The translations under genes and the position numbers were made by a program. This document shows, one piece after another, positions 34,861 to 44,769 of a stretch of 54,636 nt of DNA; the stretch's first letter is position 1; each line of letters starts with the position of its first letter. Location: NCBI GenBank assembly GCA_028873925.1, contig JAPPNA010000149.1, positions 1 through 54,636 on the forward strand. The letters are read 5' to 3'. This stretch comes from Bacteroidota bacterium. GTDB lineage: Bacteria; Bacteroidota; Rhodothermia; Rhodothermales; Bin80. Below the pieces are notes generated by a model. The model ran no database searches, was not told the origin of the DNA, and saw only the letters and a list, made by a program, of their open reading frames with translations.

Positions 34861-37581
34861 TCATGGCCCAACGGAGTATTGCTTCCCGGTTACCGATGGC
34901 TCGCTGGAAAGCAGGTGCCGTGCATCAATGCATGTGGACAGGTCGTAGCCGGTATGCTTACAGACAGCCCGATCAATTTCCGCCTGCACCTCACACAAAT
35001 GAGCCTCAGGCAGGCTGCGCTTCCTGAGAGGAGCCAGATGATCATAAGCCTCGGCCAGCGATTCGACTGCTGCGGAGCCGAGGCATCTCAGATTGGGTAT
35101 GACGACCCGATGCTGGTCTGCAATCGAAATCGGGGCATAACTGAGCTTGCGGAATACCCGCACCAGCATATACGCCAGTTTGCCCGGGGTTGAATTCAGG
35201 ATCAGCACCAGTGCTTTTTCCAGCGCAACAGTATCAACCCCGTTAACGGCTATCACACTGCAGGTGCGCCATGATGACCCGACCGCCGGCACGGTGGTAC
35301 GGCAGGCAAAGACCCTGATGGTCGGAAAATTCATCTTATTGGTCAGATGCAGATAGTTGGCCTTCCGCAGTGATGCGTTGATTTTTTCCACCGCATCAGG
35401 ATCGACCTCATTGGAACCCTTTTCTTTCGTCCTTGGGGGGCGTACATGGCAGTCGGGCACGAGCTCCATCCTGTCACAGTAGTTTGCATTGTGGTCGTAA
35501 AGGGCGGCCGTGGCGAAACGCTCGTTTTGCCCGCACTTGATGGTGTTGCGAATCGGCCGCCCGGCCACTTCAACGCGGACCTGATGGCCCAAGGTACTGG
35601 TCCAGGGTGTGTTTGTGGTAATGCGATACAGTTCGTTGCTCATGAACTGAACCGCGGACCAGTCGCCATCCAAGATGGCCGCCGGTTCCGCCAAGTCAAT
35701 TACGGCCCTCCCGTAGTCTGCAGCCGTGCCGTTGTTGATGCTGCTCATGCAAGTTGAGGCATCCGCCGCGGATGCCGGATTGTCTATCAGCTTGACTACT
35801 TCAGTCGATCTTCGCTCTTGCAGGCCGTTTCTGTCCAGCACCATCAGCATTTCTCCTATTGATGTCTCGCCGGACATAAACAGGCGCGTAGGGTCGTGTG
35901 AGACAACAATGCGCCGAACATGAAACCTACCAGCCAGGTACATCCTCGTGCCTCGTGCAGAAGGGGCTGTGCAGAATGAGCTGGGTCCCACTATTCCGAG
36001 CCTGCCCGTAGCAGAATTCAGAAATCTCTCTGCGAGAACCATAAACCCGTTTGCGTTGCTGGACCTGGTTATCGGCAGCCCGGCATACAGTTCCGCCTCC
36101 CTTTGACCCAGCCTCTTCTTGAGGCCCGGTCCCAACTGGTCATGCCGAATGTCGACCCGTGTATACGGAGGATTCATGATAGCCAGATCAAATTCCGAGC
36201 ACTCAATCGGCGCGGGGCTGGCATCTATTCTGGTACCGGTAGTCGGCCTGGGATTCAATGAAAGCTGCCCCTTATCAGCAAGCAGTTCAAGTGATCCCAG
36301 ACGGGCATGCCCGATGTGATCAGCCCCGAGTACCATGCTGTAGAGATGCATCCTGTTGAAAGTCACCGGCGGGAACACCATTCCCAAGCCCGTAGCCGTC
36401 TGGAAAATGGCCCGGTTGTTGATGTCAAATCCATATATAACCTGCTCCAGAAGTGCCTGGCAGACTTCGTCGCGGCGGCCTGTTCCTTCGTGTTGCAGAA
36501 TGTGGTTCACCACGGCAATCAGTAGCGTGCCGGTGCCGCAGGCAAAATCCACGACGCGCAGTCCGATCACCTGGTCATAATCGGTCCAGTCTATCCCCAG
36601 CCCATTGAATAGCAGGCCGGCAAGCATAACGGCGGCAGGCAGTGAGGTATACATGGATCCGTCGCTCCTGGCGGTTTCGACTGACTGGCAGAACGTAATG
36701 CCAATGAGATCATGGTGGTCCTTGCCCTTTGCGCTTTGTATGTCCAGGGCGGCGCGTATCAGCGTGGCGGCGGCCTCCTCTTTGGCCGGAGACTCGGGAA
36801 GTGCATTCAGGATCGCACAACTCCACTCCAGAATCTGCCGGTAATCCACAGCCAGCCAACTCCGATGGGCTTCGTACAGCAGCCGGGTGATCGTAATTGA
36901 CTGCTGGCACGCCCGCACCGTTGAGGGGGGCCAGCCCGCTGTGATCCCGACCGGCCTCGGCGTATCATGTCTGATTCCGTCCAACTGAGCATGAAACATG
37001 ATTGCCGTAAGCAGATCTGTCATCAGTCCCCGGACATTGGTGCCCTTGGCCGAGGGTCCCATGTTGGCCATAATGAGTGCGGCCTGAGGTTTGGTAAATT
37101 TACCGGCCGCTTTTAGTACCGCAGTCCTTGCCATGCCGGCCAGCACTTCAGGGGATCCAAGCTCGTTTGGCAGTTGAAGGATCAGGGCGGCCAGATCCAT
37201 CGTACGCAGCCGCCGCCACTCCGCTTTGCCTGGGGGTGGGCGGTGCTGCTTCATGCGAACGGAAACCTCTACCTCGCCGCTTCGGACATCGTCTTCCGTT
37301 TCAAATGTATCCGGGTAGAGCAGTGCTAACGACATTGTGCACACATCCCGCCTGATAAGTTTATCATCTGCGGCCCGAAGCGCCAACCTCCTGCGTCCCG
37401 CCACTTCCTTTGCCGTACGTCCGCGCCCAATCTTCGCCTCGATGGCAATCTTTGTATCGTCGACTCGGCATTCAATGTCCGTCTGGCTGGCATCCGGTTG
37501 ACGGACCTCGGGTGCGGCATCCACCCCTCCGGCTCTGAGCAGGCTGGCCAGATATGTGTTCAGAACGGCCTCAGCGGCCAT
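34861..37581 (-). CDS. Single-chain restriction-modification enzyme (Type IIG-like)
   Basis: A 906-aa fusion. Residues 30-50 hold a PD-(D/E)XK nuclease motif (TDIE with D35, then IAIEAK with E48 and K50). Residues about 60-335 are a helical connector. An N6-adenine methylase follows, with the SAM motif DFACGTGT at 345-352 and the catalytic NPPY at 470-473. The C-terminal 350 residues probably recognise the DNA target. One chain would both methylate adenine and cut, protecting against phage and plasmid DNA. No separate HsdS/HsdR genes are present. ATG at 37581 is preferred; a TTG at 37620 would add 13 residues. BREX PglX is an alternative, but no BREX genes are near. Confidence 0.82.
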   Translation of the reverse strand: MAAEAVLNTYLASLLRAGGVDAAPEVRQPDASQTDIECRVDDTKIAIEAKIGRGRTAKEVAGRRRLALRAADDKLIRRDVCTMSLALLYPDTFETEDDVRSGEVEVSVRMKQHRPPPGKAEWRRLRTMDLAALILQLPNELGSPEVLAGMARTAVLKAAGKFTKPQAALIMANMGPSAKGTNVRGLMTDLLTAIMFHAQLDGIRHDTPRPVGITAGWPPSTVRACQQSITITRLLYEAHRSWLAVDYRQILEWSCAILNALPESPAKEEAAATLIRAALDIQSAKGKDHHDLIGITFCQSVETARSDGSMYTSLPAAVMLAGLLFNGLGIDWTDYDQVIGLRVVDFACGTGTLLIAVVNHILQHEGTGRRDEVCQALLEQVIYGFDINNRAIFQTATGLGMVFPPVTFNRMHLYSMVLGADHIGHARLGSLELLADKGQLSLNPRPTTGTRIDASPAPIECSEFDLAIMNPPYTRVDIRHDQLGPGLKKRLGQREAELYAGLPITRSSNANGFMVLAERFLNSATGRLGIVGPSSFCTAPSARGTRMYLAGRFHVRRIVVSHDPTRLFMSGETSIGEMLMVLDRNGLQERRSTEVVKLIDNPASAADASTCMSSINNGTAADYGRAVIDLAEPAAILDGDWSAVQFMSNELYRITTNTPWTSTLGHQVRVEVAGRPIRNTIKCGQNERFATAALYDHNANYCDRMELVPDCHVRPPRTKEKGSNEVDPDAVEKINASLRKANYLHLTNKMNFPTIRVFACRTTVPAVGSSWRTCSVIAVNGVDTVALEKALVLILNSTPGKLAYMLVRVFRKLSYAPISIADQHRVVIPNLRCLGSAAVESLAEAYDHLAPLRKRSLPEAHLCEVQAEIDRAVCKHTGYDLSTCIDARHLLSSEPSVTGKQYSVGP

Positions 37582-37791
37582 GTAGTGGGTGAATCTGCAT
37601 GCATGCAACCATGACCTCAAAATTACGCTAAACTTCAGTCAGCGGGCATACCTGTACCATAAGTCCGATAGAGGGATGGATGCATCGGCGTTCATGGCAT
37701 CGCCACATTGATGGGCCTCTGCCCATCTCCCGGTATCCAGCCGGTCTGAGCATGTCCCACCCACCAGGGGCCGATAGGCCATACCCCTCCC

Positions 37792-38985
37792 TCAACATGC
37801 CGTTACCCTGCCCATCGTCTCAACCGGATCATCGCTGAACAGGTCGACATAGGCATCATAGCAGAACACCCGATGCCGCTTGCGATTTGTGATTTCGCGT
37901 ACGATACCATAGCTGGCGATTCGGGCAACCAGATGATTGACATCATTACCGGTCAGTCCGGTTGCCTCAGCAATCTGCGCGACCGTGAAAAGGGGCCGCC
38001 GGTAGAATTCCGCGAGCACCCGCACGCCGGGGGCCGCCCCTCGACCGAATTCACCCATTATCAAATCAGTGTGCGCGCTGCGCAACATTGGGACAAGCCG
38101 CACAATGACGATGGCCCGATAGCATGCGACCACCACGGCGGTCAGGAAATACTTAATCCATCCCTCCCAGTCCCCATCTTCGTGAATGCCGCTCAAATAC
38201 CGGTAATACGCCATTTGATGCTCCAACAGATGCGACGATATTACCAGCACCGGATGCCGAAGGGCTTTCCGCTCGTGCAGCATCAATAGGATCAGTATCC
38301 GCCCGACCCGCCCGTTCCCGTCCAGAAAAGGGTGGATGATTTCAAACTGTGCATGAGCCAGCGCTGCCTGTATGGCAGGCGACATGCCGGAGGGCGTGTT
38401 CAGGTACTTTTCAAGCTCCCCCATGACGGGAATTACCTCGTGCGGCGGAGGCGGGACGAATCTGGCCGTGTGCAGCGTGGAGCCTGCCTGTCCTATCCAG
38501 TTTTGGGACTTGCGCAGCTCCCCGGGATCTGCATAGTTGCCCCGAATCCCCTGCATCAGTTTCCGATGGATCCGGCGCAGGAGGCGTGTGCACAAAGGCA
38601 GGTCTCCGAGCTTTTCAAGTCCATATTGAGTGGCCCGTATGCAATTAATGACCTCTTCGGCTGCAACGCGATGATCGGGCCCGAGCAAACCGGCTTCAGC
38701 CAGCAGCAAATCGCCAAAGGTGCACTGAATCCCTTCAATCTGACCTGACAGCAGAGCTTCCTTGCGGACGAACATTTCCAGGTAGTGACCGATTTCGGGC
38801 ACCTGACCCACCGCACGGTCCAGCTGCCCCAGCATACGGTCTGCCTCAGCCGCCAATTCCTGAAGCCTACCTTCAACCCGCAGCGGTGGATCAGGCGGCA
38901 GTCTGCTTGGAATAAATGCGTGGTAACCCGAGGACTGTCGTACCCATTGCCCAGCCCTGTGGCTGCCATCCTTCTGCTGCTCCAT
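37792..38985 (-). CDS. Fic-domain protein with N-terminal inhibitory motif and HTH
   Basis: A 397-aa protein. The Fic active site HPFLDGNGRVGR (H218 to R229) is complete, predicting AMP or nucleotide transfer to a protein hydroxyl. The inhibitory helix SGQIEG (S80, E84, G85) is N-terminal, a class II arrangement in which the glutamate blocks ATP until relieved. The C-terminal 100 residues contain a winged-helix-like segment (AQIAEATGLTGNDVNHLVARI). ATG at 38985 is chosen; a GTG at 39006 is in frame. It lies upstream of, and on the same strand as, the restriction-modification gene, with about 200 bp between, so the two may form a defence pair. Confidence 0.88.
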   Translation of the reverse strand: MEQQKDGSHRAGQWVRQSSGYHAFIPSRLPPDPPLRVEGRLQELAAEADRMLGQLDRAVGQVPEIGHYLEMFVRKEALLSGQIEGIQCTFGDLLLAEAGLLGPDHRVAAEEVINCIRATQYGLEKLGDLPLCTRLLRRIHRKLMQGIRGNYADPGELRKSQNWIGQAGSTLHTARFVPPPPHEVIPVMGELEKYLNTPSGMSPAIQAALAHAQFEIIHPFLDGNGRVGRILILLMLHERKALRHPVLVISSHLLEHQMAYYRYLSGIHEDGDWEGWIKYFLTAVVVACYRAIVIVRLVPMLRSAHTDLIMGEFGRGAAPGVRVLAEFYRRPLFTVAQIAEATGLTGNDVNHLVARIASYGIVREITNRKRHRVFCYDAYVDLFSDDPVETMGRVTAC

Positions 38986-39281
38986 GGATATTGCGCGACC
39001 AGTCACAGCTCCTTATACACATTGGTCAATACCTATGACAGATGCTTACGGCCCATGAGCAAGTATGAGCCATCCCATGCTGCGGACCGCTGGCAGGAAA
39101 GTCCTGCAGAATATTGAGTGCATCGATGGGATGACCTGCGGTTTACAGTGCCTGCTACGGACCGATACATGTATTGGCCCTGCGATGACCACGGCAGACC
39201 CTCTGTTCGGATGATCTTGCGGATGGGGGGGGGCAAAGCTCCATCTCCAGTCTCGGTTTCCCATTGAAGAGGTGGGCCGTA

Positions 39282-39310
39282 TTAACTTTCCAGAGGTGGG
39301 CAGATATAAT
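39282..39310 (+). promoter_or_regulatory. Sigma70-like promoter for the sulfatase gene
   Basis: TTAACT at 39282-39287 and a perfect TATAAT at 39305-39310 are separated by exactly 17 bp. They lie 60 bp before the sulfatase ATG. A run of nine G residues at 39225-39233 lies further upstream. The rest of 39007-39370 has no gene. Confidence 0.5.
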
Positions 39311-39370
39311 TGCGCCTGCTCCCGGATCTTGGGCTTCGTCCCTATCTTCCCTTACGCTGCCTGCTTATAA

Positions 39371-41005
39371 ATGCGCATTGTTCTGCCCCTGATTCTCTGC
39401 TGTGCCGGCAGTGTCGCCGCCCGGCCACAGCCCGACTACGGCGCGCTTTCGCTCCCGGAGCGACCTAACATCCTGTGGATTGTGGCAGAGGATATGAGTG
39501 CCACGATTCCGGCCTTCGGAGACTCCACCATTGAAACACCCAACCTGGACCGGCTGGCCCGTGAAGGCATCCGGTACACGCACATGTTTTCGGTGTCCGG
39601 TGTTTGTGCTCCGAGCCGGTTTGCCATTGCGACCGGCGTGTATCCTACCCGCGGTGGCGCATTGCATATGCGCACCAGCTCCCGACCGGAGTACATGGAG
39701 CAGATTGGGGTGGTGCCCTACGAGGCAGTCCCCGATCCAGAAGTGCGCATGATGAGCGAAGTGCTCCGAATGCACGGATACTATACCTCAAACAACAGCA
39801 AGCAGGATTATCAGTTCACGGCTCCGGTTACGGCTTGGGATGCAAACTCACGTCAGGCGCATTGGCGCAACCGGCCAGATAATACCCCTTTCTTCGCGGT
39901 CTTCAATTTCGGGATTACCCATGAATCTCAGATCTGGAGCCGTGCGCAGGACTCCCTCTGGGTGGATGCCGATTTGGACGTACCCGTGCCGCCTTATCTG
40001 CCGAACACCGAGCCCGTTCGGACGGATATTCGCCGCATGTACTCCAACATCCGAATCCTGGACCACCGGATCGGTCAGTTACTCACTGCACTTGGGAGCG
40101 ACGGGCTGTTGGATGAAACCGTCATTTTCTTCTATTCAGATCACGGAGGGCCTCTGCCCCGCCAGAAGCGTCAGCTCTATGATTCCGGCCTACATGTCCC
40201 GCTGATGGTACGTTTTCCGCATGCGCAGCAGGGTGGACGGATTGACGCGCAGCTGGTCAGCTTTGTGGACCTGGCACCGACCGTTTTCTCGCTGGCAGGA
40301 ATCGCCCTACCCTCGTTCCTTGACGGGCAGGCTTTCCTGGGTGCGCAGCGATCTGACGCGCCCCGGTCATACATTCACGCGGCTGCCGACCGATTTGACA
40401 CCGAGTACGATACTAAGCGTGCGGTCCGGGACGACCGCTACAAGTATATCCGCAACTTCCGACCGGAGCGCGGTTACTATTTGGCGGTCACGTATCGGGA
40501 GCAGATGGCGACGATGCAGGAGCTGCTGCGGCTTCGCGATGCCGGTGAACTGGATCAGATCCAATCCCAGTGGTTCCGGCCTTCAAAGCCGGTAGAGGAG
40601 CTCTTTGACACGTACTCCGATCCGCACGAGATTCACAGCCTTGCAGACCGGCCCGAACACGCGGAGCGCCTCAGGCAGATGCGCCAGGAACTCAACAGCT
40701 GGATGGCCTCGACCGGGGATCCGGGAACAATGCCGGAAAAGGACTATGTGGCCACGCTCTGGCCCAACCACATCCAGCCGCAGACCACAGAGGTAAGTAT
40801 GCAGATGACCGGAGAGCACATCAGCCTAACTTCCGCCACCAATGGCGCGTCCATCGGGTACCAGTGGGTGGAGTCGGGCGCAGTGGCTGGCGATGCCTGG
40901 CAGGTATTTAGCGGACCCATCATGCGCATGCCAGGAAAACAGCTTGTGGCTATTGCACATCGTATCGGGTACAAACCCAGCGCGGCCACCCCCTTTAGCC
41001 CCTGA
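39371..41005 (+). CDS. Exported sulfatase (heparan/N-sulfoglucosamine-type)
   Basis: A 544-aa type I sulfatase. A signal peptide (residues 1-17, LILCCAGSVAA) exports it. The formylglycine motif is CAPSR at C79-R83, and metal sites are AED (39-41) and SDHGG (256-260). The family removes sulfate esters or N-sulfate from polysaccharides. The overall sequence resembles the N-sulfoglucosamine sulfohydrolase branch. The last 70 residues (TNGASIGYQWV to the end) look like a chitobiase/hexosaminidase C-terminal-like beta module. No adjacent sulfatase-maturating enzyme is seen. Marine algal or host glycan use is inferred. Confidence 0.9.
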   Translation: MRIVLPLILCCAGSVAARPQPDYGALSLPERPNILWIVAEDMSATIPAFGDSTIETPNLDRLAREGIRYTHMFSVSGVCAPSRFAIATGVYPTRGGALHMRTSSRPEYMEQIGVVPYEAVPDPEVRMMSEVLRMHGYYTSNNSKQDYQFTAPVTAWDANSRQAHWRNRPDNTPFFAVFNFGITHESQIWSRAQDSLWVDADLDVPVPPYLPNTEPVRTDIRRMYSNIRILDHRIGQLLTALGSDGLLDETVIFFYSDHGGPLPRQKRQLYDSGLHVPLMVRFPHAQQGGRIDAQLVSFVDLAPTVFSLAGIALPSFLDGQAFLGAQRSDAPRSYIHAAADRFDTEYDTKRAVRDDRYKYIRNFRPERGYYLAVTYREQMATMQELLRLRDAGELDQIQSQWFRPSKPVEELFDTYSDPHEIHSLADRPEHAERLRQMRQELNSWMASTGDPGTMPEKDYVATLWPNHIQPQTTEVSMQMTGEHISLTSATNGASIGYQWVESGAVAGDAWQVFSGPIMRMPGKQLVAIAHRIGYKPSAATPFSP

Positions 41006-41125
41006 CCCGTCACTTCCGGTACGCAGAGGGAAGCAGCACTGGGAATTCCGGGATTGATCTACGGACGAATTCATCCCCCGGATTGGCGTTGCGTTCGGAA
41101 ACCGCTCCGCTGTTGTGGTTGTATC

Positions 41126-41478
41126 ATGTCTGATACCTCCGCCGCCCCAGCCGAAGCCCGGCCCAGCCGCTTTGAAGATGCCGATACCGTGGTTATGACC
41201 GAACGTCGGTCATTGCGCGAGGTCATATGGACGAGCGGTTTAATGCGCTCCTTCAGGTCGTAGACAGCCGTACCCGTGAGCTGGCCAAGGCAACGGAAAC
41301 CCTGCGTGAGCTCATGGACCAGCGGTTTGACGCGCAGGACAAGGCAACCGAAGCCCTGCGTGAGGTCATGAACGAATAGATTAAAGCCCTCAATATCAAA
41401 TTCACCTTGCTGCTCTGGTTCATCGGCGCGCTGATTGCCATCGGTTTGTTTGCCCCGCTTCTGCCTTGGATCGATTGA
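41126..41478 (+). pseudogene. Coiled-coil, C-terminal TM protein gene broken by frameshift and stop
   Basis: The reading starts MSDTSAAPAEARPSRFEDAD and continues SLREVI. A duplicated AT at about 41229-41232 then shifts the frame. In the new frame MDERFNA, LRELMDQRFDA and ALREVMNE repeat a heptad-rich unit. A TAG follows at 41378-41380, then ALNIKFTLLLWFIGALIAIGLF, a TM tail, ends at TGA 41476-41478. This is a family of short coiled-coil proteins with a C-terminal anchor. Two independent lesions make it a pseudogene, unless sequencing errors are involved. Confidence 0.75.
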
Positions 41479-42353
41479 GCTGCGTCAGATCGCAGTACAC
41501 TGGGTCCTGCCCATCCACTTGAGCAGATTAATTTGGAACGCGAAGCCGGGCAGGGCTGGCCTCAATTGCCCTGTAGACCTGGCCGCTTGGCCGACATACC
41601 GATAGCTCCGTGAATCTCGTTGGGGTGGGACCGTGGCCGGTTGATCCGCACAGAATCGGACCTCTGCTAGGATTCGCAATTAAATTCAGATGTGCGCACT
41701 TGACGGAAGTGGTGGCAATCCGGCATGCGCGCCTCATAGTCAGAATCCGGTGTCGGTCCTGCATCAGTTGCTAAAACCTGTGGATACCACGGTGCCCGAA
41801 CAGTCTCAGGGAAAGTCATCAGACTTTTCCTTCCACCTGCTTTCCCGGTCCATTTGGTGTTCATTGCCCGGCGGGTGCCAGTACACCTGCCTGACAGGGG
41901 CGAGGAGTCTTCCGAAGCCGCTGCCCAATTGCATTCCGATTCAGGCAGTCACCGCAATGTGGGGGCAATCTGACTGCAGGGTTTCGTGACTCGTACCCGT
42001 GCAGACCTGGAGGAATGGCGGCACATTAAAGCCAGCTCTGCCCTGTAAGCCATATGTAACCGGAACCGGTGGCGAACAATACATCCGGCGGAAGCCGCTG
42101 TTGTTCAAGCTGTTGCGGACCGCCTGCCGGACTCCCCTTCCCACATTGGGCATTCTCTCGCTGAACGCGGCATTATGTGACCGCCTGGTAGATCTTCGGG
42201 ATGCGCGGATTCGCGCCGTAAACAAGTACCCTGCAGAATGAAGGTGTAACCACCATCGTGCCAAGGAACGGCTCCACCCGGCGTTGGCCCCCAACGGCGT
42301 GTCAAACCCGTAATTCCCGGCGCGACTTTCCACGCCGGATTGAATTTTCCGAG
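41479..42353. other. Region without a convincing gene
   Basis: About 870 bases. Short frames on both strands (for example 41999-42241 plus) have no domain, start signal or codon bias resembling the neighbours. It may be decayed accessory DNA. Confidence 0.5.
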
Positions 42354-43856
42354 CTATACCTCCCAGCCGGGGCGGTACTCGCGGTGCTTCAGGCTGTGGT
42401 CGACCTCAACATTGGTGAATCTCATGCTGGCGGAGTCCCAAACCAGATGCTCGTTCGTCCGCAGAGCAACAGCCGCCAGGCAGGTGGCCTCTGCCAGATC
42501 TGCCACATTGATGAAACTGCCCCGGCTCTGAGTGCCATCGCGGGTTGCGGTCATGTATTCATCTACCGAGTCGGTTACATCCTCCCGGTCACGAGCTGCG
42601 GGCATGGAACCTTCCAGTGCTGACATGCGGCTCTCTGGGAGCAGGCGAAAATCCTGAGCCAGGAAATTGCCCAGAATAGTCCCGAACTCGCCCACATACA
42701 GAATCCCTTCGCGGGGCAACTGCTCTCCGTAGCCCAGAAGTGCCTTCTTGATTCGCGGCTTCATACCCCCATCGTACCAGTAAATGTCCATGTCTTTGTG
42801 CTCAAAGTGGACAGTACTGGCGGCCGGGAAGCCCACCTGGGAACGCCTCCACTGGCTCTGATTGCCGACTATCACCGCCCCTGTCGCACCATTGGCGGAC
42901 ACACTGATGACGGGCCCCGGGTCCAGCATCCGATAGGTCCGCCACAGACTGTAGTTGCCCATATCACCCAAGCAGCCTGCCCCGAAATCATACCACCCAC
43001 GGAACAGCGCGTGCGTGTAATCCAGGTGGTACGGACGATCCGGCACCGGCCCCAGCCACAAGTCCCATTCCAGTCCGTCCGGAATCGGCATGGCCTCTTT
43101 GGGATTCTCCATCCAGCCCTGCGGCCATACCGGCCTGTTTGACCAGTTGTGTACTTCCTTTACCTTACCGATGATGCCGGCATCAAGCCAGGCCTTAAGC
43201 TGGTGGAACGCAGGATCATTGTTCCACGCCATCAGATGCGTGGTAACACCTGTTTCTTTGGCCACGCGTACGCACTGATGCACCTCATGCAACGTGTTGG
43301 CCAGCGTTTTGTGTGCGACAACTGCCTTACCCGCCTTCATGGCCGCAATATTGACGCATCCGTGCAGATGGTCAGGGGTCATATCAATGATCAGGTCAAT
43401 CCCTTCAGATTCCGCCAGCATGTCACGATAATCCACATACGTCTTGCACCCTGCGTAATCAGACTGTCCGCGCACATTGGCGTAGTAGCTTTCGATGACT
43501 TCACGCCCGGCTTCACGCCCGGCCCGAATACCGGTTTCCGATCCCCAGTTGGGGTTGTTGATGAATCGCCTGACCGAATTGCGAATGCCGTGAGGGCTCC
43601 AGTCACGATAGTCATCCGAGTCTCTGTTGGGATCGCACACGCAGGCCAGATGCAGGTCCTCCCGCGGCAGCCAGTCACTCATGAGCTGCCGCAGGGCCTG
43701 GGTGCCGGATCCAATCAGTGCCGCATTAATTTTGTCGCTGGGGGCCACATGGCCTGGCCCACCGAGCACGCTGCGGGGCACGATTGCGGCCGCCGCCGCC
43801 GCACCCGAGGCGGTGGCCAGAAACTGGCGGCGGGAGAAATTCTGAACCGTTAACAT
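42354..43856 (-). CDS. Tat-exported Gfo/Idh/MocA-family oxidoreductase
   Basis: A 500-aa protein with a Tat signal (SRRQFLATASGAAAAAAI, residues 8-25). A Rossmann domain follows (INAALIGSGTQALRQL, then ACVCDPN and IDMTPDHLHG, with HKTLAN carrying the EKP-like lysine position). The C-terminal substrate domain includes GAGCLGDMGNY. Such periplasmic NAD(P)-dependent or NAD-bound enzymes act on sugars and inositols and are common in planctomycetes and Bacteroidota. ATG at 43856 starts the Tat signal; longer frames lack it. It is divergent from a Tat-signal TIM-barrel gene over 77 bp, so the two probably act in one pathway. Confidence 0.9.
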   Translation of the reverse strand: MLTVQNFSRRQFLATASGAAAAAAIVPRSVLGGPGHVAPSDKINAALIGSGTQALRQLMSDWLPREDLHLACVCDPNRDSDDYRDWSPHGIRNSVRRFINNPNWGSETGIRAGREAGREVIESYYANVRGQSDYAGCKTYVDYRDMLAESEGIDLIIDMTPDHLHGCVNIAAMKAGKAVVAHKTLANTLHEVHQCVRVAKETGVTTHLMAWNNDPAFHQLKAWLDAGIIGKVKEVHNWSNRPVWPQGWMENPKEAMPIPDGLEWDLWLGPVPDRPYHLDYTHALFRGWYDFGAGCLGDMGNYSLWRTYRMLDPGPVISVSANGATGAVIVGNQSQWRRSQVGFPAASTVHFEHKDMDIYWYDGGMKPRIKKALLGYGEQLPREGILYVGEFGTILGNFLAQDFRLLPESRMSALEGSMPAARDREDVTDSVDEYMTATRDGTQSRGSFINVADLAEATCLAAVALRTNEHLVWDSASMRFTNVEVDHSLKHREYRPGWEV

Positions 43857-43933
43857 TGCAAAACAGGTTTTCCACGGTTGGAATATACCGCAAATTGTTA
43901 TAGGTTTTACAGAGATTCCGAGGTTTTCCACTC

Positions 43934-44761
43934 ATGCAAAGGCGAGAATTTATTCAGTCTTGCGCGGCACTGGCCGCGTTGCCCGCATTCCTTAAGCGCC
44001 ACACGGATCTGGCGATCGGATTCCAGACCTGGGTGGTGCGGGAACCCCTCGCGGAGGATTTTGCCGGCACCCTTGCCGAAATGGCCGCCATGGGGTATGA
44101 GACCCTTGAAATGTGCTCGCCGGTCGGCTACGGTCAGTATGGCTTTGGCCCGTTGGCCAACCTATCCGCCCGGGAAATGAAATCCATCATTGCGGATCAG
44201 GGCTTAACCTGCATGAGCTCCCATTACACCCCGGTAGAGCTTAGGGATGACATCCAGGCCCGCATTGCATTTGCCCAGGAGCTGGGACTATCTCAGATGG
44301 TGCTGTCATCGCCGGGGCTGAACGCGAACAATTCCATGGACGAATGGAAGCGGGCTATAGACGAAATGAACGCCTGGGGGCAGGTCATCACGGAGGCAGG
44401 GCTGACGTTTGGCTACCACAATCACAACTTTGAGTTTGATCGGGTAGACGGTACGCTGATTTACGACATATTGCTGGAGGGGCTGGACGCGGAAGTGGTC
44501 AAGATGCAATTCCAGGTTTGGGTAGTCAGTCTTGGGTACCAGGCGGCGGATTATTTCCGGGCGTATCCCGGTCGGTTTGTGTCTGCACATCTGGCGGACT
44601 GGAGCGGTACGGCCCAGGAGCGCACCCCAATCGGTGGGGGTGTAGTGGACTGGCCGGACTTTTTTGCAGCTGGCGACTCGGGCGGCCTGCGGAATATATA
44701 TGTGGAGATGGCACCGGAGTATCTGTCCGATAGTGCCGCCTACCTCAGGAGTCTCCGATAG
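43934..44761 (+). CDS. Exported sugar isomerase/epimerase-like TIM barrel protein
   Basis: A 275-aa protein beginning with a Tat-like motif (MQRREFIQSCAALAALPAF) and then the xylose-isomerase-like TIM barrel (GYETLEMCSPVGYG, GYHNHNFEF, VSAHLADW, NIYVEMAPE). The glutamate, histidine and aspartate ligands needed for a divalent metal can be traced. It faces the Gfo/Idh/MocA gene, and both are predicted exported. Joint handling of a sugar derivative outside the cytoplasm is inferred. Which sugar is unknown. Confidence 0.85.
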   Translation: MQRREFIQSCAALAALPAFLKRHTDLAIGFQTWVVREPLAEDFAGTLAEMAAMGYETLEMCSPVGYGQYGFGPLANLSAREMKSIIADQGLTCMSSHYTPVELRDDIQARIAFAQELGLSQMVLSSPGLNANNSMDEWKRAIDEMNAWGQVITEAGLTFGYHNHNFEFDRVDGTLIYDILLEGLDAEVVKMQFQVWVVSLGYQAADYFRAYPGRFVSAHLADWSGTAQERTPIGGGVVDWPDFFAAGDSGGLRNIYVEMAPEYLSDSAAYLRSLR

Positions 44762-44769
44762 CCGATCTG

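Noticed and set aside
39225-39233. Run of nine G residues as a phase-variation tract
   Set aside because: It is about 50 bp upstream of the sulfatase promoter candidate and not inside a gene or promoter spacer, so no switching effect can be argued from the sequence.
41999-42241. 80-aa plus-strand frame in an otherwise empty region
   Set aside because: Composition is arginine/leucine-rich without recognised motifs; no ribosome-binding site or neighbour that would suggest an operon.
43149-43853. 234-aa plus-strand frame
   Set aside because: Mirror of the Gfo/Idh/MocA gene; low-complexity histidine/arginine-rich product with no family resemblance.
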